DNA of 64,000 bases from Roseburia hominis A2-183 (GCF_000225345.1 NC_015977.1:2897501-2961500), one strand, 5' to 3'; positions 1-9,166 are shown, counted from the stretch's first letter. The notes: a model not told the origin generated them from the letters alone. Made by a program: numbers and translations.

Positions 1-1
1 A

Positions 2-1288
2 ACAGTTGAAAAGATCATCGAAACTGTTCACTCTCATACTTTTGCCGTGGAACTGGCAGCAAAACTTCTGGAAAATGGAATCTCAACTCCAGACCAGTTA
101 TTAACAAGACTTCAGGTGGAAAAAGCATCTTTCCATAACGAAGATAAAATTAAAATAATCAAAGATGGACAAAGCAGCAAAGCCACCTATTACAGTCATA
201 TCCATACGCTGTTTTCTTTATACACTTTATCTCTTGAACAGCAGGATATCATGTGTAATATGTGCTTTCTTCCTTCCACCGGTATTTCTGCCCGTATATT
301 TGCCAAATGGCTGGAAATGCCCACACTAAATGAAATCAACGATTTAATTGAGACTGGTTTCGTTCAGACAACAACACGTCGCACCATCTCTCTGCATCCG
401 ATGATTCAGGAAATCACCCTTTCAGAGACAAAACCATCTGTAAGTAGCTGTCACATATTACTGGATTCTTTACAGAAAATATGTTTAATGCATGGAATTG
501 AAGTCGATTATTACAAGAAGCTGTTTCAGACAGCAGGAAACATCATAGAATTGATTGAAAAAGATGATATACCAAAATATCTACTTTTTCTGGAAAATGT
601 TTTTCCATATATGGATAATTATAATTACCAGAAAGGTATGAAAGCAATCATTCAGGAATTGAAAAATTTTTTGAAGCGTAAAGACATTGGCACCGATTCT
701 GACCGGGCATTGTTACTGGATTTTCAGGCTACTCTTGAAATCAAGCCAGAAAAAGCAATAAAACTGGAAAAGGATGCACTTGCCCAGATAGAAAATATCA
801 CTGCTGACAATGCTCGCCTTGTTTCCAACCTTCATGCCAATCTCGGTGGACTTTACCGCATGAACGGTCATCCCGATCTTGCAAGAGAACACATGGAAAA
901 AAGTATCTCACTGCTTGACCAATTTAACCTGCTTCATATAAATGACAGCATACCTCAGATTGCCAATTATGCAATGTTCCTGACAGAACAGCAGGAACCC
1001 GAAAGAGGCATCTCTGAATTGCAAAAATTATCCGGCATCATCAAGGAATACCATTCCGATGACTGTCTGGATTATGCCAAAGTACAGGAAACCCTTGGAA
1101 CCATTTATCTGATGACTGCCAATCTTCCGCAAGCCAAAACACATTTTAAAAGAGCTTTCAAAATATATGAAAAGATCTGGGCTGATGAACCAGAAATGAT
1201 TGGAGCAAAATATCAGGAAATTCAGGAGTTATATCCACAGATTGGATTTTGCATTGGAAAAAATCTATCCGGTCTTTTAACAAAATAA
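2..1288 (+). CDS. STAND/NB-ARC-type TPR protein, C-terminal part (cut by left edge)
   Basis: The reading frame is open to the window edge: residues before the GTG at 47 are in frame and look like the end of an NB-ARC ATPase domain, so the true start lies outside. The visible part holds a winged-helix-like segment (about residues 50-120) and a helical C-terminal half with TPR-like repeats. Two of these read as NLHANLGGLYRMNGHPDLA and VQETLGTIYLMTANLPQAK, each a tetratricopeptide A/B helix pair. Proteins of this build are signal-sensing NTPase switches, but the effector domain is not visible, so no function is assigned. It ends just before a hairpin shared with the convergent ABC gene. The family call is fairly safe; the role is not known. 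Confidence 0.6.
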   Translation, partial: TVEKIIETVHSHTFAVELAAKLLENGISTPDQLLTRLQVEKASFHNEDKIKIIKDGQSSKATYYSHIHTLFSLYTLSLEQQDIMCNMCFLPSTGISARIFAKWLEMPTLNEINDLIETGFVQTTTRRTISLHPMIQEITLSETKPSVSSCHILLDSLQKICLMHGIEVDYYKKLFQTAGNIIELIEKDDIPKYLLFLENVFPYMDNYNYQKGMKAIIQELKNFLKRKDIGTDSDRALLLDFQATLEIKPEKAIKLEKDALAQIENITADNARLVSNLHANLGGLYRMNGHPDLAREHMEKSISLLDQFNLLHINDSIPQIANYAMFLTEQQEPERGISELQKLSGIIKEYHSDDCLDYAKVQETLGTIYLMTANLPQAKTHFKRAFKIYEKIWADEPEMIGAKYQEIQELYPQIGFCIGKNLSGLLTK

Positions 1289-1297
1289 GCATAATTT

Positions 1298-1320
1298 ACG
1301 GCGGGCAACTTGCCCGCCGT
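1298..1320. terminator. Bidirectional hairpin between convergent genes
   Basis: An 11-bp perfect inverted repeat (ACGGCGGGCAA / TTGCCCGCCGT) lies between the stop of the TPR gene and the stop of the ABC ATPase gene, which face each other. The following bases are AT-rich but there is no long T run, so it is a probable rather than certain intrinsic terminator. Confidence 0.6.
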
Positions 1321-1325
1321 TATAT

Positions 1326-2198
1326 TCAACTATTCGTCAAATAAATATATGCATCTTCCAAAGTGATATCATTATCCAGGACACAATTCTCATTTGGCTT
1401 TCCTTTGCTTAATACTTTCATATGAATTCCATTTTCTACATACTGCTTAGATGATATAGAATAATTGGCTTCTAACAAACGGGCTTCTTCTGCGTTTTGT
1501 ACCGTACAATTCCAAACACAGCCCTTTGCATTTTCCAGCAACCCACTCACGCTTCCAGAATATAAAAAACTTCCCTTTTTCATAATGGCAAGCTGTGTAC
1601 AGGTTGCTGCTAAATCTTCTACTACATGAGTGGAAAACAGCACAGTTCTATCCTTTGAAAAATCAACCAAAAGATTGCGGATCCTGATTCTTTCTTCCGG
1701 ATCTAACCCGGTGGTAGGTTCATCAATAATCAAAAAATCCGGATTATTAAGAAGTGCCTGTATGAGTCCGACACGTCTCTTCATACCACCAGATAATTGC
1801 CGCATTTTTTTATTCTGATGCTCTGTAAGAGAAGTCTTTTCCAGATAATAGGTAATTCTTTGTTCGAGGTCATTTCTGGCTACTCCTGACAGTCCCCCCA
1901 TATATACAAGACATTCTTTCACCGTAAGATTCGGATATAAGTCGATTTCCTGTGGAAGATAACCAATCTTTTTCTGTATTTTCTCATAATTTCCCTCGTT
2001 ATACAGAATTCCATCAAGGGAAACCATTCCTTCCGTTTGTTTTAAAACAGTTGTAAGAACCCTCATCAAAGTGGTTTTTCCGGCACCATTCTCACCCAAA
2101 AGTCCGTAAATTCCCTTAGGTATTTCAAGAGATGCCTTATTTACTGCAACTACACCATTTTTAAATCTAACTGTTAAATCATTTATTCTAATACTCAT
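1326..2198 (-). CDS. ABC transporter ATP-binding protein
   Basis: This is the nucleotide-binding subunit of an ABC exporter. Walker A GENGAGKTT is at about residues 35-43, followed by the Q-loop, the signature LSGGMKRR, Walker B LIIDEPTTGLDP and an H-loop (FSTHVVEDL). The 290-residue length, with a C-terminal extension past the H-loop, fits single-domain ATPases that pair with separate ABC-2 permeases. It is last in a minus-strand operon after two membrane proteins and a two-component system, an arrangement typical of antimicrobial-peptide export or immunity. The substrate is inferred only from context. Confidence 0.85.
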   Translation of the reverse strand: MSIRINDLTVRFKNGVVAVNKASLEIPKGIYGLLGENGAGKTTLMRVLTTVLKQTEGMVSLDGILYNEGNYEKIQKKIGYLPQEIDLYPNLTVKECLVYMGGLSGVARNDLEQRITYYLEKTSLTEHQNKKMRQLSGGMKRRVGLIQALLNNPDFLIIDEPTTGLDPEERIRIRNLLVDFSKDRTVLFSTHVVEDLAATCTQLAIMKKGSFLYSGSVSGLLENAKGCVWNCTVQNAEEARLLEANYSISSKQYVENGIHMKVLSKGKPNENCVLDNDITLEDAYIYLTNS

Positions 2199-2201
2199 AA
2201 T

Positions 2202-2858
2202 CTATCCTCTTTTCTTTAAAGTCATTGGTAATACTGCAAATAAAAACAGCCCCGCTATAAAAGACACAAGCGTTCCATAAATCCAACTCTCGGACATTAA
2301 TTGAGTAGGTTCACAAAAGCTGAAAGAAAACAATCCCAGATTTCCGAAAAATGAACTTCCCGCTTTTGATATAAGTCCAATGACAATTCCAAATAAACAT
2401 CCAATACCTGCCCACATATTTCGAAGCAATGTACACAAAATCACAGAGCATATACTCCAAAGCCAGATAGTTCCAAACATTGCAATGAAATATAAAAGAA
2501 ATATCTGAATACCCGAAATGCCTTCGTTTACACTGCCCGGTTTTTGCCAGAAAAACAAAACATATCCAACACAGGAAAGTATTAATAAATATAATATTTG
2601 AACGCCCACTCTCTGCGATATTACTTTTAACTGCTTTTTTTGATCATACAAATGAAATACATCGGCACGCTTACTTTTTACTTCCATCAAATATGTGTCA
2701 CTACAAAAAATAATTGTTAAAAATGCTATTGGCGACTGAATCGCTGAACCGATTTCTTCATAGTATATAATCGGATGAATAGCACACAATATCAGTATAA
2801 ATGCACATGAATAAAAAATCTTATATAACGACAGGCAGTTTTTTAGTTCCGTTTTCAA
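2202..2858 (-). CDS. ABC-2-like membrane protein (permease subunit)
   Basis: A hydrophobic protein with about six predicted membrane helices and no recognisable enzymatic motif. The preferred start is the TTG at 2858: it is preceded at good spacing by GGAGGAGGG, and its first bases overlap the TGA stop of the upstream gene, implying translational coupling. A longer frame reaching 2897 has no ribosome-binding site. Its place between another permease and the ATPase suggests it is the second transmembrane subunit of the exporter. Confidence 0.6.
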   Translation of the reverse strand: MKTELKNCLSLYKIFYSCAFILILCAIHPIIYYEEIGSAIQSPIAFLTIIFCSDTYLMEVKSKRADVFHLYDQKKQLKVISQRVGVQILYLLILSCVGYVLFFWQKPGSVNEGISGIQIFLLYFIAMFGTIWLWSICSVILCTLLRNMWAGIGCLFGIVIGLISKAGSSFFGNLGLFSFSFCEPTQLMSESWIYGTLVSFIAGLFLFAVLPMTLKKRG

Positions 2859-3925
2859 TGAACCCTCCTCCTTTTCCAGATTGTAACAGAAATACATACT
2901 AATATAACTGATGAAATTACAAGAATAATCTGATTTATGTTTGACATTTTGGCTACATGTGTTTCAAAAAATCTGCCAGGGAATCGCACCATAATAGAGA
3001 ACGGTCTCATATAATAAATATCATTCTTCATGGTCAGCATATTTGAATATATAATGTGTAAAAACAAGATTGGTGCTGCCGGAAGCGGATTTTTAAATAT
3101 TAATGCTGTAATTGTATAGACACAACATATCATCAAAAGATTCGGAACAATATAGATCAGAGAATTCACGCAAAAATCAATTGGTGTTACTGGAAAGCCC
3201 GATTCTAAAGACGTTTTCAAACACAGCATAAAGAATATAACATTCAAAATCACTAATACTCCCAGCATACTAATGAATCCGCTTATTACTTTCCCACATA
3301 TATATTGGATTGCCGTAACAGGCTTTGTATGTAATAATTCATAGGTACTTTTTCGTGTATCCTGAATAAATAAAAATGATAGCAAGACTGTTGCAAAAAA
3401 GGCCATATGCAATCCTGCAAAATCCGTAAATTTTTTGGCAAAGTACCAGGAAAAAGAATGTTCGGATAATTTCCGCTCGATATAATGATTGATTTCTTCT
3501 GCTGTCCCCTTATGAATTTCAAGGTCCTCATAAGCATATATTGCATTATAATAGCCATATTGGGATTCCAAAAACTCAGAAGCAGTCTTTACATCCATAT
3601 TCTGAATTTCTTTCATTACATGATCTGCTTCCTGCCTGCTAAATCCAAAACCATTTTTGGAGGTGTCCATTAACGTCTCTTTGATCGTATCTTCCCACTC
3701 CCTTCTTCTTTCTTTATCATCAGATGTGGGAATGTACCCATCCATGACATCAGCATCTTCCAATGCTACGTCATTTTGTGTGATCTGTTCATTCTGTTTG
3801 ATATAATGAATTTGCAAATACGATGACAGACATTGATACATACTGGCAACTATAATAATCAAGCCAATCCACAAAACAGGGTTCTTTAAATAATCAAGTA
3901 TACTTCTTTTTATGATTGTTTTCAT
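2855..3925 (-). CDS. ABC-2 type permease
   Basis: An N-terminal membrane helix is followed by a long extracytoplasmic region (about residues 40-165) and a cluster of five to six C-terminal helices, the usual shape of ABC-2/NatB-like permeases. The motif FIQDTRKSTYELLHTKPV, a cytoplasmic segment after the second helix, is characteristic of this family. The start is set at the ATG at 3925, with AAGGAAGAG upstream. The stop overlaps the next gene. It is probably the membrane subunit of a peptide or antibiotic exporter controlled by the adjacent sensor/regulator pair; that role is inferred. Confidence 0.65.
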   Translation of the reverse strand: MKTIIKRSILDYLKNPVLWIGLIIIVASMYQCLSSYLQIHYIKQNEQITQNDVALEDADVMDGYIPTSDDKERRREWEDTIKETLMDTSKNGFGFSRQEADHVMKEIQNMDVKTASEFLESQYGYYNAIYAYEDLEIHKGTAEEINHYIERKLSEHSFSWYFAKKFTDFAGLHMAFFATVLLSFLFIQDTRKSTYELLHTKPVTAIQYICGKVISGFISMLGVLVILNVIFFMLCLKTSLESGFPVTPIDFCVNSLIYIVPNLLMICCVYTITALIFKNPLPAAPILFLHIIYSNMLTMKNDIYYMRPFSIMVRFPGRFFETHVAKMSNINQIILVISSVILVCISVTIWKRRRVH

Positions 3926-4041
3926 TGTATCTCTTCCTTTCTTTATTTCTTTAACAACATCATACAAATCAATTCTCAATAAATTCACAACAAAAAAGAC
4001 TAAAACCACTTTATTTGTGATTTCAGCCTTATAAAGTATTT

Positions 4042-5220
4042 TTATTCAGCTTTGAAAAGAGCTTCTACATGAGCACCGCCTTGTCTGGCATTATATATTT
4101 TCAAATTTCCTCCATGCTTTTCACAGAAAATACGAGAAATATACATACCAAGGCCAAAATGCTTTAAATCATCTTGTGGATTCTTATGATAAAATGGCTC
4201 TGTTACTTTTTCCTCAGTATCCACAAATCCTATTCCATCATCTTCAACAGAAATTATAAGAAAACCATCCTTTTTCTTTATCTGCAAAGCAATACTTTTT
4301 TGTGCATATCGAACCGCATTTTCCAGTAAATTGTCTGTCACTTCCATGACAAGTTCCTCATCCACTTTCACAATGTTTTGTTCCTGCGCTCTTTCTACCT
4401 TACATAATTTACTTTCCTTCTTGGACAGCATGGCAGCTTCTGCCTCAATCTTTTTTGCCAGTTCCGATAATTCTATCTCTGAGCATTGCAGTTCCCTCTG
4501 TTCTAAATGGGACATTTTTCTCATGTTTTCCGTGAAATGCTCTATACGGTCAATCTGATACATGCCTGTTTGTAAGATATCAATAACATCCTCTGTTTTT
4601 ATACTCTCAGCAGAAACAAACTCTAAGAGCATTTCCTGATACCCACGCAATATGGAAAGTGGAGAACGTATATCATGTGCAATTGCATTCCGCAAAGCCT
4701 TCTCGTCATCAATCATTCGCCACATCTTTCTGTTGTTATCTGCTAAATCACTTCGCATCATTTCAAATTCTTTACACAAAGTTCCCATCTCATCTTTATT
4801 TTCATAGGACACATGAAAATCCAGTTCATTATCTGCAATCATTTGTGAGGCATCTTTTAGTTCCTGTAGAGGTGTCTTTAACTTATTTTTATAAAAAAGG
4901 AATACCGCAGCAACACTCCCAACAATCGAAAAAATCAGTACCGAATATGTTTCCATAAAGTCACACATTTCCGAAAGATGATAGTCCAAACGATTCATCT
5001 GCGATTGATTAGGTCTTGATATCTCAATCTCGTATTTCTTTCCATATTGCTGAAACACGTCCGTATAATCTGCATAATCAATATATTTTTCCCATATTTT
5101 ATTCTGCATATTTCTTGCAAAATGAACTGTAAATCCAGATAACAGAAATGCTGCCGTTAAGCTGATCACAAAATAAAGCAGAATTGTTTTTTTCAGTGAC
5201 AAGTTTCTTATTTTTTCCAT
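4042..5220 (-). CDS. Sensor histidine kinase
   Basis: Membrane sensor of a two-component system. Two helices (about residues 11-33 and 92-112) flank a short extracellular loop of roughly 58 residues. A HAMP linker follows, then the phospho-acceptor helix with His182 in NAIAHDIRSPLS, then the HATPase domain with an N box (NLLENAVRYA), G1 box (EDDGIGF) and G2 box (GLGMYIS). The ATG at 5220 is preferred over the one at 5238 because GGGGGATTGG precedes it. It overlaps the response regulator gene by 13 nt, so the two are co-translated. The stimulus is unknown; the downstream ABC genes suggest a cell-envelope antibiotic. Confidence 0.85.
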   Translation of the reverse strand: MEKIRNLSLKKTILLYFVISLTAAFLLSGFTVHFARNMQNKIWEKYIDYADYTDVFQQYGKKYEIEISRPNQSQMNRLDYHLSEMCDFMETYSVLIFSIVGSVAAVFLFYKNKLKTPLQELKDASQMIADNELDFHVSYENKDEMGTLCKEFEMMRSDLADNNRKMWRMIDDEKALRNAIAHDIRSPLSILRGYQEMLLEFVSAESIKTEDVIDILQTGMYQIDRIEHFTENMRKMSHLEQRELQCSEIELSELAKKIEAEAAMLSKKESKLCKVERAQEQNIVKVDEELVMEVTDNLLENAVRYAQKSIALQIKKKDGFLIISVEDDGIGFVDTEEKVTEPFYHKNPQDDLKHFGLGMYISRIFCEKHGGNLKIYNARQGGAHVEALFKAE

Positions 5221-5882
5221 CGGTATCCAATCCCCCATACAGTTTCTATGTATTCTTTTTCTGAATAATCCGCTATTTTTTTCCTTATACGCCGTACTAA
5301 TTCCGTTATCGTTCTACTGTCCCCTTCCGCATCATATCCACAGACTTGTGCATATATACGTTCTTTATCAAACACCTGCCCCGGATGCATGGATAAGAAT
5401 TCAATAATCTGATATTCAATTTTTGTGAACTCCATCCTGTGTCCAGCTATAGCTACTATTTTTTCAGAATAATCAATCAGCATTTCATCCATGAAACGGT
5501 ATTCCGTTTTTTGTTGATGCCTTTCTTCTCTCTTTATGTTTGTGACAATCCTTGCTTCCAACTCCCGAAGACTAAATGGTTTCGTAATATAATCATCCCC
5601 ACCCGAAAGCAACCCATTAATTTTATCATCTTCATCAACTCTTGCTGTTAGAAACAAAATCGGACATAACACTTTACTGCGTATCAGACGACATACTTCA
5701 ATCCCATCCATACGTGGCATGTTGATATCCAATAAAATAATATCCGGTTTCATTTTTATTTTATTTAATGCTTCCATTCCGTCTGTAGCCGTAATGGTTT
5801 CATATTGTTTCATATTAAAATAACTACAAAGCATTTTCACCAATTCTTTATCATCATCGACAACTAAAATCTTGTATTTCAT
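5208..5882 (-). CDS. OmpR/PhoB-family response regulator
   Basis: A receiver domain with acidic pocket VVDDD and phospho-acceptor Asp52 (LLDINMP) is followed by a winged-helix DNA-binding domain ending in a typical VWGIGYRWKK strand. The start is the ATG at 5882 with GGAGGTGG just upstream; longer frames lack a site. It opens the minus-strand set regulator, kinase, permease, permease, ATPase. It most likely activates transcription of the exporter genes; direct target sites were not identified here. Confidence 0.88.
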   Translation of the reverse strand: MKYKILVVDDDKELVKMLCSYFNMKQYETITATDGMEALNKIKMKPDIILLDINMPRMDGIEVCRLIRSKVLCPILFLTARVDEDDKINGLLSGGDDYITKPFSLRELEARIVTNIKREERHQQKTEYRFMDEMLIDYSEKIVAIAGHRMEFTKIEYQIIEFLSMHPGQVFDKERIYAQVCGYDAEGDSRTITELVRRIRKKIADYSEKEYIETVWGIGYRWKK

Positions 5883-5974
5883 CCAAACCACCTCCAGTAT
5901 CCATATTATACGATAAAAAACAATGAAATCACAACAAGAGTACATGAAGAATGTACGCACAATATATCTTTTTT

Positions 5975-6002
5975 CTCAATTCCAGCTCAATTTCCACTCA
6001 AT
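5975..6002. repeat. Three 11-bp-spaced direct repeats upstream of parM (possible parC)
   Basis: CTCAAT occurs at 5975, 5986 and 5997, an exact 11-bp period, with related sequence between copies. Type II (ParM) partition systems such as R1 use 11-bp direct repeats upstream of parM as the ParR-binding centromere. The short array here is suggestive but small. Confidence 0.35.
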
Positions 6003-6009
6003 GTCTTTT

Positions 6010-6095
6010 ACCTCCGATTTTCGTATGCTTATCTCACAGCAAAGCAGTACCACACCGGTATGACCTGCTGAATCAATCAATACGAAAACGGAGGT
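6010..6095 (+). promoter_or_regulatory. Inverted repeat able to mask the parM ribosome-binding site
   Basis: The arm at 6010-6026 (ACCTCCGATTTTCGTAT) is complementary, with one bulged base, to the arm at 6080-6095 (ATACGAAAACGGAGGT). The right arm contains the GGAGGT of parM. In RNA the hairpin would occlude the ribosome-binding site; in DNA the palindrome could be an operator. The mechanism is inferred. Confidence 0.4.
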
Positions 6096-6102
6096 ATTTT
6101 TT

Positions 6103-7020
6103 ATGCGAGAACTCAAAAACACAAAAATCATCGCTGTAGATCATGGCTATGGCAATATGAAAACAGCAAACACCGTCACACCAACCGGAATCAAAGCCTA
6201 TGAAACCGAACCAATCTTCACCGGGAATATTCTGGAATATAACGGCATTTACTACCGGATTGGCGAAGGACACAAAGAATTTATCCCGGATAAAGCTATG
6301 GACGAAGAATATTATCTTCTGACGCTAATGGCTATTGCAAGGGAACTGAATGTCTTTTCCATCCGTGAAGCAGATGTTCATCTGGCTGCCGGACTTCCTC
6401 TGACATGGATCAGAAATCAAAGAGAAGCTTTTCGTTCCTATCTGCTCCAGAATCCAGAAGTCCATTACCGTTTCAACGGCAAAGAATATCATCTCCACTT
6501 TGCGGGATGTAGCCTTTACCCACAGGGATATCCGGCTATTGTAAACCACCTTGAAAATTTCAAGGGAACTAATCTCCTTGCAGATATCGGAAACGGAACC
6601 ATGAACATTCTGTATATTAACAATAAGAAAGCTCAGGAGAGCCGATGCTGGACAGAAAAACTTGGTGTAAACCAGTGCATGATTGCCGCAAAGAACGCTG
6701 TTCTGGACAAATTCGGAGTGAAAATTGAAGAATCCACAGTAGAACAGATTCTGCGGTTTGGAACAGCTGACATTTCAGCACCATATCTGGATTGTATCAG
6801 TTCTATTGCCAGACAGTATGTGGCAGAACTTTTTTCCACGCTCCGCAAATATGAATATAATCCTGACCTGATGCGCCTGTATGTGGTTGGCGGCGGTGGA
6901 TGCCTGATCCGTAACTTCGGAACGTATGACAAATCACGAGTCACAATCATTGATGACATCTGCGCCACTGCCAAAGGTTACGAATCTCTGGCTTATATGA
7001 GCCTGAAAAGGAGGGGATAA
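6103..7020 (+). CDS. parM: ParM/StbA-like plasmid-segregation actin
   Basis: A 305-residue actin-fold ATPase of the ParM/StbA/Alp group. The phosphate-1 motif AVDHGYGNMKTA is near residue 11, the phosphate-2 motif LLADIGNGTMNI near residue 160, and the adenosine motif VVGGGGCLI near residue 262. Such proteins polymerise to push plasmid copies apart. The ATG at 6103 follows GGAGGT by 7 nt. A ParR-sized gene starts 3 nt after the stop, and repeats lie upstream, giving the usual parC-parM-parR order. Its presence indicates that this block behaves, or once behaved, as a plasmid or an extrachromosomally replicating element. Confidence 0.8.
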   Translation: MRELKNTKIIAVDHGYGNMKTANTVTPTGIKAYETEPIFTGNILEYNGIYYRIGEGHKEFIPDKAMDEEYYLLTLMAIARELNVFSIREADVHLAAGLPLTWIRNQREAFRSYLLQNPEVHYRFNGKEYHLHFAGCSLYPQGYPAIVNHLENFKGTNLLADIGNGTMNILYINNKKAQESRCWTEKLGVNQCMIAAKNAVLDKFGVKIEESTVEQILRFGTADISAPYLDCISSIARQYVAELFSTLRKYEYNPDLMRLYVVGGGGCLIRNFGTYDKSRVTIIDDICATAKGYESLAYMSLKRRG

Positions 7021-7023
7021 ACC

Positions 7024-7407
7024 ATGCAGAACAATATCCGCAACACAAACCTGCGCTTTAATCTGGACAAAGAACAACAGCGGAGAGCCTGGGAATATTT
7101 ACAGACGATGGACAGGCAGGATTTTAAATCTTACAGTCAGGTAATCTCTCTTGCACTGGTAGATTATTTTGACCGCTACTACCGCACACAGGCTGATTCT
7201 TATCTGGAAACAAGAGAACGGGAAGAACTTTTTGTGAAACAGATTGTAGATGCAGTGGAAAACAGTCTGAAACAGGAATTGCCACTTTTTCTTTCCGGAC
7301 TGACTGTAGGCATGGCGCAAAGGGAGCCCCAAATCAGGGCGTCCTTTCCAACACCTGAAAATTCACAGCCGGATAATGATGTAGACTGGGATTTTCTTGG
7401 AGAATAA
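7024..7407 (+). CDS. ParR-like DNA-binding adaptor
   Basis: A 127-residue protein with an N-terminal stretch (NLRFNLDKEQQRRAWEYLQT) fitting a ribbon-helix-helix fold and an acidic C-terminal tail ending WDFLGE. It lies directly after parM (3-nt gap) and is probably the ParR partner that links the centromere to ParM filaments. The assignment rests mainly on position, size and the RHH-like start. Confidence 0.55.
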   Translation: MQNNIRNTNLRFNLDKEQQRRAWEYLQTMDRQDFKSYSQVISLALVDYFDRYYRTQADSYLETREREELFVKQIVDAVENSLKQELPLFLSGLTVGMAQREPQIRASFPTPENSQPDNDVDWDFLGE

Positions 7408-7425
7408 CTGATTGGAGGTGAACAC

Positions 7426-8142
7426 ATGACGGACTTTCTGACAGCAGACACCAACCTGCCATCTTATATGATGTTTCCCCGTTTCCTTCTGGACATGGAA
7501 ATAAACGAAACTGCCAAAATGCTTTATATTATCCTGCTCGACCGGGCAAGGCTTTCCCAGAAAAATGAGGGCTGGTCAGATATCGATGGTCATGTGTTCA
7601 TTTACTTTACAATTGAAGCACTGGCAGAAGTTCTCCACAAAAGCCAGATGACGATTAAAACTGCTCTGGCAGTACTGGAAAAACAGGAGCTTATCTTCCG
7701 AAAACGGCAGGGACCCGGACAGCCCAATCGAATTTATGTAAAACTCCCAAAAGAAACCATCCACTATACAGACAGATTTCTTTCCCTAAGACAGACAGAA
7801 AACTGTCCTATTGACAGACAGGATTCTTTCCCTGATACAGACAGAAAACTGTCTGGTAATAAGAAAGAGATAAAAAAGAACAATTTAGCAATAAGAGGGA
7901 GTAAGGAGCCACTCTCACCCTATGGAAAATTTCAAAATGTTTTTCTGTCAGAAAAAGAGCTTGAAGATATCCGGCAGACAATCCCTGACTGGAAAGATTA
8001 TATTGAACGCTTATCCGGTTATATGGCTTCTACCGGAAAACAATATCAGAACCATGCAGCTACCATCATCAGTTGGGCAAGACAGGATCATCCTGCTTCC
8101 CGGCAAAGAAATTACGAAAGTGAGGAATACGAAACACTATGA
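7426..8142 (+). CDS. repA: Replication initiator, RepA_N family
   Basis: The N-terminal 110 residues fit the RepA_N domain: LPSYMMFPRFLLDMEIN, then a helix with YIILLDRARLS, then HVFIYFTIEALAEVL and a winged-helix region. The middle is low in conservation and is encoded over a set of 23-bp DNA repeats. The C-terminal part (about residues 165-225) resembles the accessory domain of Firmicute RepA_N proteins. In this family the origin lies inside the rep gene, matching the repeats seen. The stop overlaps the start of the loader gene (ATGA). Start: ATG at 7426 after GGAGGTGAACAC. Confidence 0.75.
   Translation: MTDFLTADTNLPSYMMFPRFLLDMEINETAKMLYIILLDRARLSQKNEGWSDIDGHVFIYFTIEALAEVLHKSQMTIKTALAVLEKQELIFRKRQGPGQPNRIYVKLPKETIHYTDRFLSLRQTENCPIDRQDSFPDTDRKLSGNKKEIKKNNLAIRGSKEPLSPYGKFQNVFLSEKELEDIRQTIPDWKDYIERLSGYMASTGKQYQNHAATIISWARQDHPASRQRNYESEEYETL
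7768..7859 (+). repeat. 23-bp iteron array inside repA (putative replication origin)
   Basis: ACAGACAG occurs at 7768, 7791, 7814 and 7837, an exact 23-bp period. Copies 1 and 3 continue with a TTCTTTCCCT-type half and copies 2 and 4 with AAAACTGTC, so the unit pairs alternate. Because 23 is not a multiple of 3, the repeats are selected at DNA level, not protein level. Their place inside a RepA_N gene matches known origins of that family. Confidence 0.65.
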
Positions 8143-8996
8143 CAAGATTTACAGGAAAAGCAACCGCTATAACACCAAACAGAGAGCTTCAGCCTGATGA
8201 ATATTTTAACGAAACAGACCACCTGATCTACTGTTCTAAATGCAATACGCCAAGGCAATGCAGGCATAAATTACAGGGAAAGGTTCTTATTCCTTCCATC
8301 CGCTGTAAATGCCAGCAGGAAATCTTTGAGCAGGAAGAAGCCCAGAGAAAACTTCATGAAAAACAAATGGAAATAGAGCATCTTAAAACCAGCGGCTTAC
8401 AGGACAAAGCACTCTATGACTACACTTTTGCCAGGGATAACGGCATCAATCCGGAAATAAAACTGGCACACAATTATGTAAGCAACTGGGAAGAGATGAA
8501 AGCAAACGCTTCCGGACTTCTCATCTGGGGTGATGTCGGTACTGGAAAATCTTTTTTTGCAGGCTGCATTGCCAATGCCCTTCTGGAAAAAGGCGTTCCT
8601 GTACTGATGACCAACTTTTCCCGAATTCTGAATACCCTTACCGGAATGCATTTTGAAGACAGAAACCAGTTCATCAACAGCTTAAACCGCTACAGTCTTC
8701 TGATTATTGATGATCTCGGAATTGAGCGGAACTCTGACTTTGCACTGGAACAGGTATTCAATGTGATCGACAGTCGTTACCGCAGTAAAAAGCCCCTGAT
8801 CATAACGACCAATCTCACTTTATCAGAACTGAATAACGCCGCTGATATCGCACACAAACGAATTTATGACCGTATTCTGGAGAGATGTATTCCTGTCCGT
8901 ATCAATAACCGGAATATTCGTCAGGACAATGCAACAGCTAATTTAAAACAGGCGAAAAAAATCCTGTTGAACAATCATGCTCCGAACCAGAATTGA
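8139..8996 (+). CDS. DnaC/IstB-like ATPase, helicase loader
   Basis: An AAA+ ATPase of the DnaC/DnaI class. An N-terminal Cys cluster (C32, C35, C41, C56, C58) resembles a zinc-binding region. Walker A GDVGTGKS is at residues 131-138 and Walker B LLIIDDLG near residue 188, followed by TTNLTLSEL (sensor 1) and a C-terminal arginine finger region. It starts inside the repA stop (4-nt overlap). It most likely loads the host replicative helicase at the origin within repA. Confidence 0.75.
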   Translation: MTRFTGKATAITPNRELQPDEYFNETDHLIYCSKCNTPRQCRHKLQGKVLIPSIRCKCQQEIFEQEEAQRKLHEKQMEIEHLKTSGLQDKALYDYTFARDNGINPEIKLAHNYVSNWEEMKANASGLLIWGDVGTGKSFFAGCIANALLEKGVPVLMTNFSRILNTLTGMHFEDRNQFINSLNRYSLLIIDDLGIERNSDFALEQVFNVIDSRYRSKKPLIITTNLTLSELNNAADIAHKRIYDRILERCIPVRINNRNIRQDNATANLKQAKKILLNNHAPNQN

Positions 8997-9028
8997 CTCG
9001 AAAAAGTATAACACAATGATTACTTTTC

Positions 9029-9086
9029 ACTGACAGTGGTACTACTTTCTTTCCTCATTTATTACCGGAAATATGTCACTGTCAGT
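9029..9086. repeat. 10-bp inverted repeat after the replication genes
   Basis: ACTGACAGTG (9029-9038) is matched by CACTGTCAGT (9077-9086) across a 38-nt spacer; the left arm contains its own short palindrome. It may be a terminator of the replication operon or a protein-binding site. No T run follows. Confidence 0.3.
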
Positions 9087-9166
9087 TATCTAAAACCATA
9101 GTACCAAACCAAAAGATTTTAAAACCAAAACTGCCCGGATACGGGCATAAAAAGGAGGTGCCAGAT

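Noticed and set aside
5960..6100. CRISPR-like short repeats
   Set aside because: Only three 6-nt cores at an 11-bp period; too short and close for CRISPR, better explained as ParR sites.
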